DNA of 64,000 nucleotides from Saccharina japonica (lineage: Eukaryota > Sar > Phaeophyceae > Laminariales > Laminariaceae): NCBI GenBank assembly GCA_008828725.1, contig MEHQ01000798.1, positions 1-64,000 of the forward strand, given 5' to 3'. Below the pieces are notes generated by a model. That model worked only from the letters and a program-made list of their open reading frames with translations, ran no database searches and was not told the DNA's origin. This document shows, in pieces, positions 61,301 through 64,000 of this stretch. Every line of letters starts with the position of its first letter. The first letter of the stretch is position 1. The position numbers and the translations under genes were made by a program.

Positions 61301-62091
61301 CAACAATGCCTTCATCTGAAATCAAAAGTCGTTTATCCCCAAAAGCTAAAAACGTGCGTGTGGCGTGTGGTCGTGTGAAGAGCGGAAGCATCCAACATGC
61401 AACGCCAACTCGGGCACTTGGCACTTGGGCACCAGCACTGCTGCTTTACGTACGGATGTATCAAATGGCCCATTTTTGAAAGTACGAGTACGAGAAACGA
61501 TTTTTCCGAAAATACGAGACAGCAAAAAATGAAGGCGGAATCAATCGTCGTGATATCCACGCTACGCGGGGAACCAAAGCAAAAATATGCCCGGGTGCCA
61601 ACAGGTAGGCGGATGGAGAAGAGGAACAGACATAACGCCCTAGCCTACGAGTAGCCCTTCGCAAAGGGCTAAAGGCTGAAGGGCTACGTAGCCATCGCAT
61701 TTGCGTTCTCTCGGCCTACTTGTAGAGCCTCTTATCGTTGGGCATTGGAGATTGGAGAGTGGAGAGAAACAGACCCAGCGTACCATCCACACACGTGCCC
61801 ACGGCGGTCGCGCGAAAAAAACGAAAATATCGCGCGCGCCGTTGCGTCAGTGCCACGGAGTCTAGCCTAGGGTAGAACGCCTGGCACCATAGTACCGACT
61901 TCGCAATCCGACTGCGGGTGCACACGTGAATGGTCTCCCTCACCTCCTCTTCCCGGCTGCCCTCCCCACATCCCTCGAGGAGGCCCTCCAGCATAGTATC
62001 CCCCCTGGTTATTGTTGGGCGGTCCCCCGAAGGGACCTCCGTTGTGAGGTCCAGGACCTCCCGGCGGCCGCGGCGGTCCTCCTCCTTGCAT
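49392..62091 (-). CDS. RBM25: RNA-binding protein 25 (RBM25), twelve exons
   Basis: Splicing factor that associates with U1 snRNP and modulates 5' splice-site choice (related to yeast Snu71). Exons: 61944-62091, 60379-60459, 59787-59939, 58461-58932, 57453-57599, 56305 to about 56586, 54590-54712, 53717-53844, 52501-53147, 51655-51764, 50536-50712, 49392-49511. Domain order is diagnostic: Gly/Met/Pro-rich N-terminus; RRM with NVYVGKL and KAFGFCTY, finished by LLNDLELAGQSILVKV; DDEDEEKEELITSEIEKFRQ; charged coiled coil (AERDRKLEEERKQELQRK...); RS/RD-rich region; then PWI domain with ELFAYEINW, MRPWIVKKIIEYLGEEEKTL and ILDELKLVLEEDAAVF / MTKMWRMLVF. Splice phases agree except in two places: the 5' edge of exon 6 is not resolved, and exon 4 has a frame break between 58828 and 58932. 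Start ATG at 62091 is the first in frame. Related duplicated sequence continues upstream of it. Confidence 0.9.
50197..50335. mobile_element. MITE-like element M3
   Basis: Left end ACTAATTCCAAGTAGCCTTT then GTCCCC; right end, reverse-complemented, CTATTTCCTAGTGTTTTGTC then CCC. Related ends occur at 19035, 19685, 36488 and 39692. Lies in an RBM25 intron. Confidence 0.65.
51308..51495 (-). repeat. Family A 3'-half copy, inverted, in an RBM25 intron
   Basis: Reverse complement of the family A end: GTACTTCATATTCATGCATG ... GGTGAGCTGCATCCTACTAA. It lies between the penultimate PWI exon and the preceding RBM25 exon. Confidence 0.8.
54721..54770. repeat. (GGGT/GGGA)n microsatellite
   Basis: Tetranucleotide array immediately 5' (in transcription) of RBM25 exon 7. 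On the transcribed strand it supplies the pyrimidine tract of the acceptor. Confidence 0.85.
60361..61943. repeat. 2.04-kb duplication, copy 1
   Basis: Together with 62404-64000 this is a direct duplication (offset 2044 bp at the left edge) with a few percent difference, mostly short indels. It contains RBM25 exon 2 and intron 1. An internal direct repeat of about 150 bp (GTGCGATCAGTCTTGGCGTA ...) lies at 60777-61068. Confidence 0.9.
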
Positions 62092-62403
62092 GTTCCCTTC
62101 TTTAACGCTACCCTGTGTTGTACGAGAAGTTCCAGGTGTTCGCCGCCGGCGCCGAAAAGAGCTGCGGATGTTCGATGGGTCTCCATTTATTGTGAAGGCG
62201 TTTTGATATGGACAAACGAACAGCGCCCTTTCACGAGGAACAACGTAAGGAAGCCAAACACAGCTTAATCGCAGGGCCACGTGCAGGGCGCAACAGGGGT
62301 ATAGCTTCATCGAAATAGGTGCGTCAGACTCTGTGTGCGCGTGAACCCGGAGATAGGAGTGAAGAAGTAGGCGGGCGTCCCCTGTCTTTCTTGTTGTCGG
62401 GTN

Positions 62404-64000
62404 AGCGAAGGCGTTTTCTCACCGGGTCCCATCCCCCCCCCCCCCCATCCAGGCCCTCCGTGTCGTGGCCCGCCTTGTCCCGGCACCATGCCAGGCCCCA
62501 TGCCTGAAAAGGTTAAACACGCCACAGATTCAAGAGTTATATAGCTCTTAACATTGACAACGAGTTATATTCTACCAGGTATATATCTGCAAGTCCTGGC
62601 AAGTCTACGATCTATTTCAAAAGCTCCAGCGATGTGCGACAGCAGTATTAATAGTACGAGTATCATACCGGCACTACAGCAGCAGTAGTCTACTGCTGTA
62701 TATATATATACCGGTACATACAGCAGTATACCAGTACATTGTACGGGAGGGGAGGGAGGGAAAGGCTTGAAAGCTGTGGCGTATCAACACTCAACACTTG
62801 TACGAGACTACAGACAGTCGTGCGATCAGTCTTGGCGTATCAGGTGCGCCGCTTAGGGCTGCGTTTTGCACGACAAGTCCGCTTTGCTCCAGGTACTGCT
62901 GCTCTATGTACATACCAAACAAAGCATTTCTGCTGGACCACTCGGGCGATGATACACAGACTACAGACACAGCCGTGCGATCAGTCTTGATCAGTCTTGG
63001 CGTATCAGGTGCGACGCTTAGGGCTGCGTTTTGCCGGACAAGTCCGCTCTGCTCCAGGTACTGCTGCTGTATGTGCATACCAACCAAAACATTTTTGCTG
63101 GACCACTCGTGCGATATACCTGGTACCGCTTTTACAGGAGCAAGGGTAGGGTATGTACGAAAACTCGAGGGGACATTCGTCCGAAACCAAATCTGTCCCG
63201 CGCTTGGAACAGCCTCCCTTGTGCCAATTACGTGCGAGTTTACAGCAGTACTACATACGAGTATATACGAGTATACGAAAGGTGGCCTTGCCTGAGTTCT
63301 GGGGGGTGCACTCCTATTAATAGGTCTACGCGACCTTTTTACCTTCTCATGTTCCTACAACACAACAATGCCTTCATCTGAAATCAAAAGTCGTTTATCC
63401 CCAAAAGCTAAAAACGTGCGTGTGGCCTGTGGTCGTGTCAAGAGTGGAAGCATCCAACATGCAACGCCAACTTGGGCACTTGGCACTTGGGCACCAGCAC
63501 TGCTGCTGCTTTACGTACGGATGTATCAAATGGCCCATTTTTGAAAGTACGAGTACAAGAAACGATTTTTCCGAAAATACGAGACAGCAAAAAATGAAGG
63601 CGGAATCAATCGTCGTGATATCCACGCTACGCGGGGAACCAAAGCACAAAGATGCCCGGGTGCCAACAGGTAGGCGAATGGAGGAGAGGAACAGACATCA
63701 CGCCCTAGCCTAGCACTTCGCAAAGGGCTAAAGGCTGAGGGGCTACGTAGCCATCGCATTTGCGTTCTCTCGGCCTACTTGTAGAGCCCTCTTATCGTTG
63801 GGCATCTTGGAGATTGGAGAGTAGAGAGAAACAGACCCAGCGTACCATCCACACACGTGCCCACGGCGGTCGCGCGAAAAAAACGAAAATATCGCGCGCG
63901 CCGTTGCGTCAGTGCCACGGAGTCTAGCCTAGGGTAGAACGCCTGGCACCATAGTACCGACTTCGCAATCCGACTGCGGGTGCACACGTGAATGGTCTCC
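62404..64000. repeat. 2.04-kb duplication, copy 2 (runs off the window)
   Basis: Starts one base after a lone N at 62403. Contains a second intact-looking copy of RBM25 exon 2 at 62423-62503 (minus), with acceptor CAG|GC and donor G|GTGAG. The window ends just where the second copy of the RBM25 exon-1 donor region would begin. Confidence 0.9.

Overview
The window is nuclear DNA of a eukaryote with intron-rich genes, GT-AG introns (donors mostly GTGAGN, GTGYGN or GTANGN) of 0.1 to 3.8 kb, genes on both strands and very heavy repeat content. Two predicted proteins start with a secretory-type signal peptide: a SAM-carrier-like protein and a START-like protein of a type familiar from plastids. 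That would fit an alga with a secondary plastid, for example a stramenopile such as a brown alga or a relative. No sequence here fixes the species, and I hold this assignment only loosely.

Four host genes could be assembled exon by exon with consistent splice phases. (1) RPL24 (eL24), minus strand, 1730-8591, six exons. (2) A mitochondrial-carrier-family protein most like the S-adenosylmethionine carriers, plus strand, 8835-16468, five exons, diverging from RPL24 across a 243-bp gap. (3) A START/polyketide-cyclase-like protein, minus strand, 41537-45337, three exons. (4) RBM25, a U1-associated splicing factor with a Gly/Met-rich N-terminus, RRM, coiled coil, RS region and C-terminal PWI domain, minus strand, 49392-62091, twelve exons.

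Between carrier and START-like gene (16.5-41.5 kb) I recognise no protein gene. This stretch is a mosaic of duplicated cassettes, foldback and MITE-like elements, microsatellites and homopolymers. Many cassette borders lie exactly at poly(C) tracts. A 194-base N gap lies at 37636-37829. No reverse transcriptase, integrase, transposase or capsid gene was recognised, so the elements appear non-autonomous.

The most unusual structure is in carrier intron 1. It holds five head-to-head inverted pairs of degenerate copies of the carrier's own exon-1 end, so the transcript could fold into hairpins whose arms match the gene's own exon. Also notable are an RPL24 stop codon embedded in a splice donor with a 25-nt terminal exon downstream, a palindromic TACTCGGAGTA field in RPL24 intron 2, modular phase-1 Gly/Met exons in RBM25, and a 2.04-kb near-identical duplication whose junction carries a single N.
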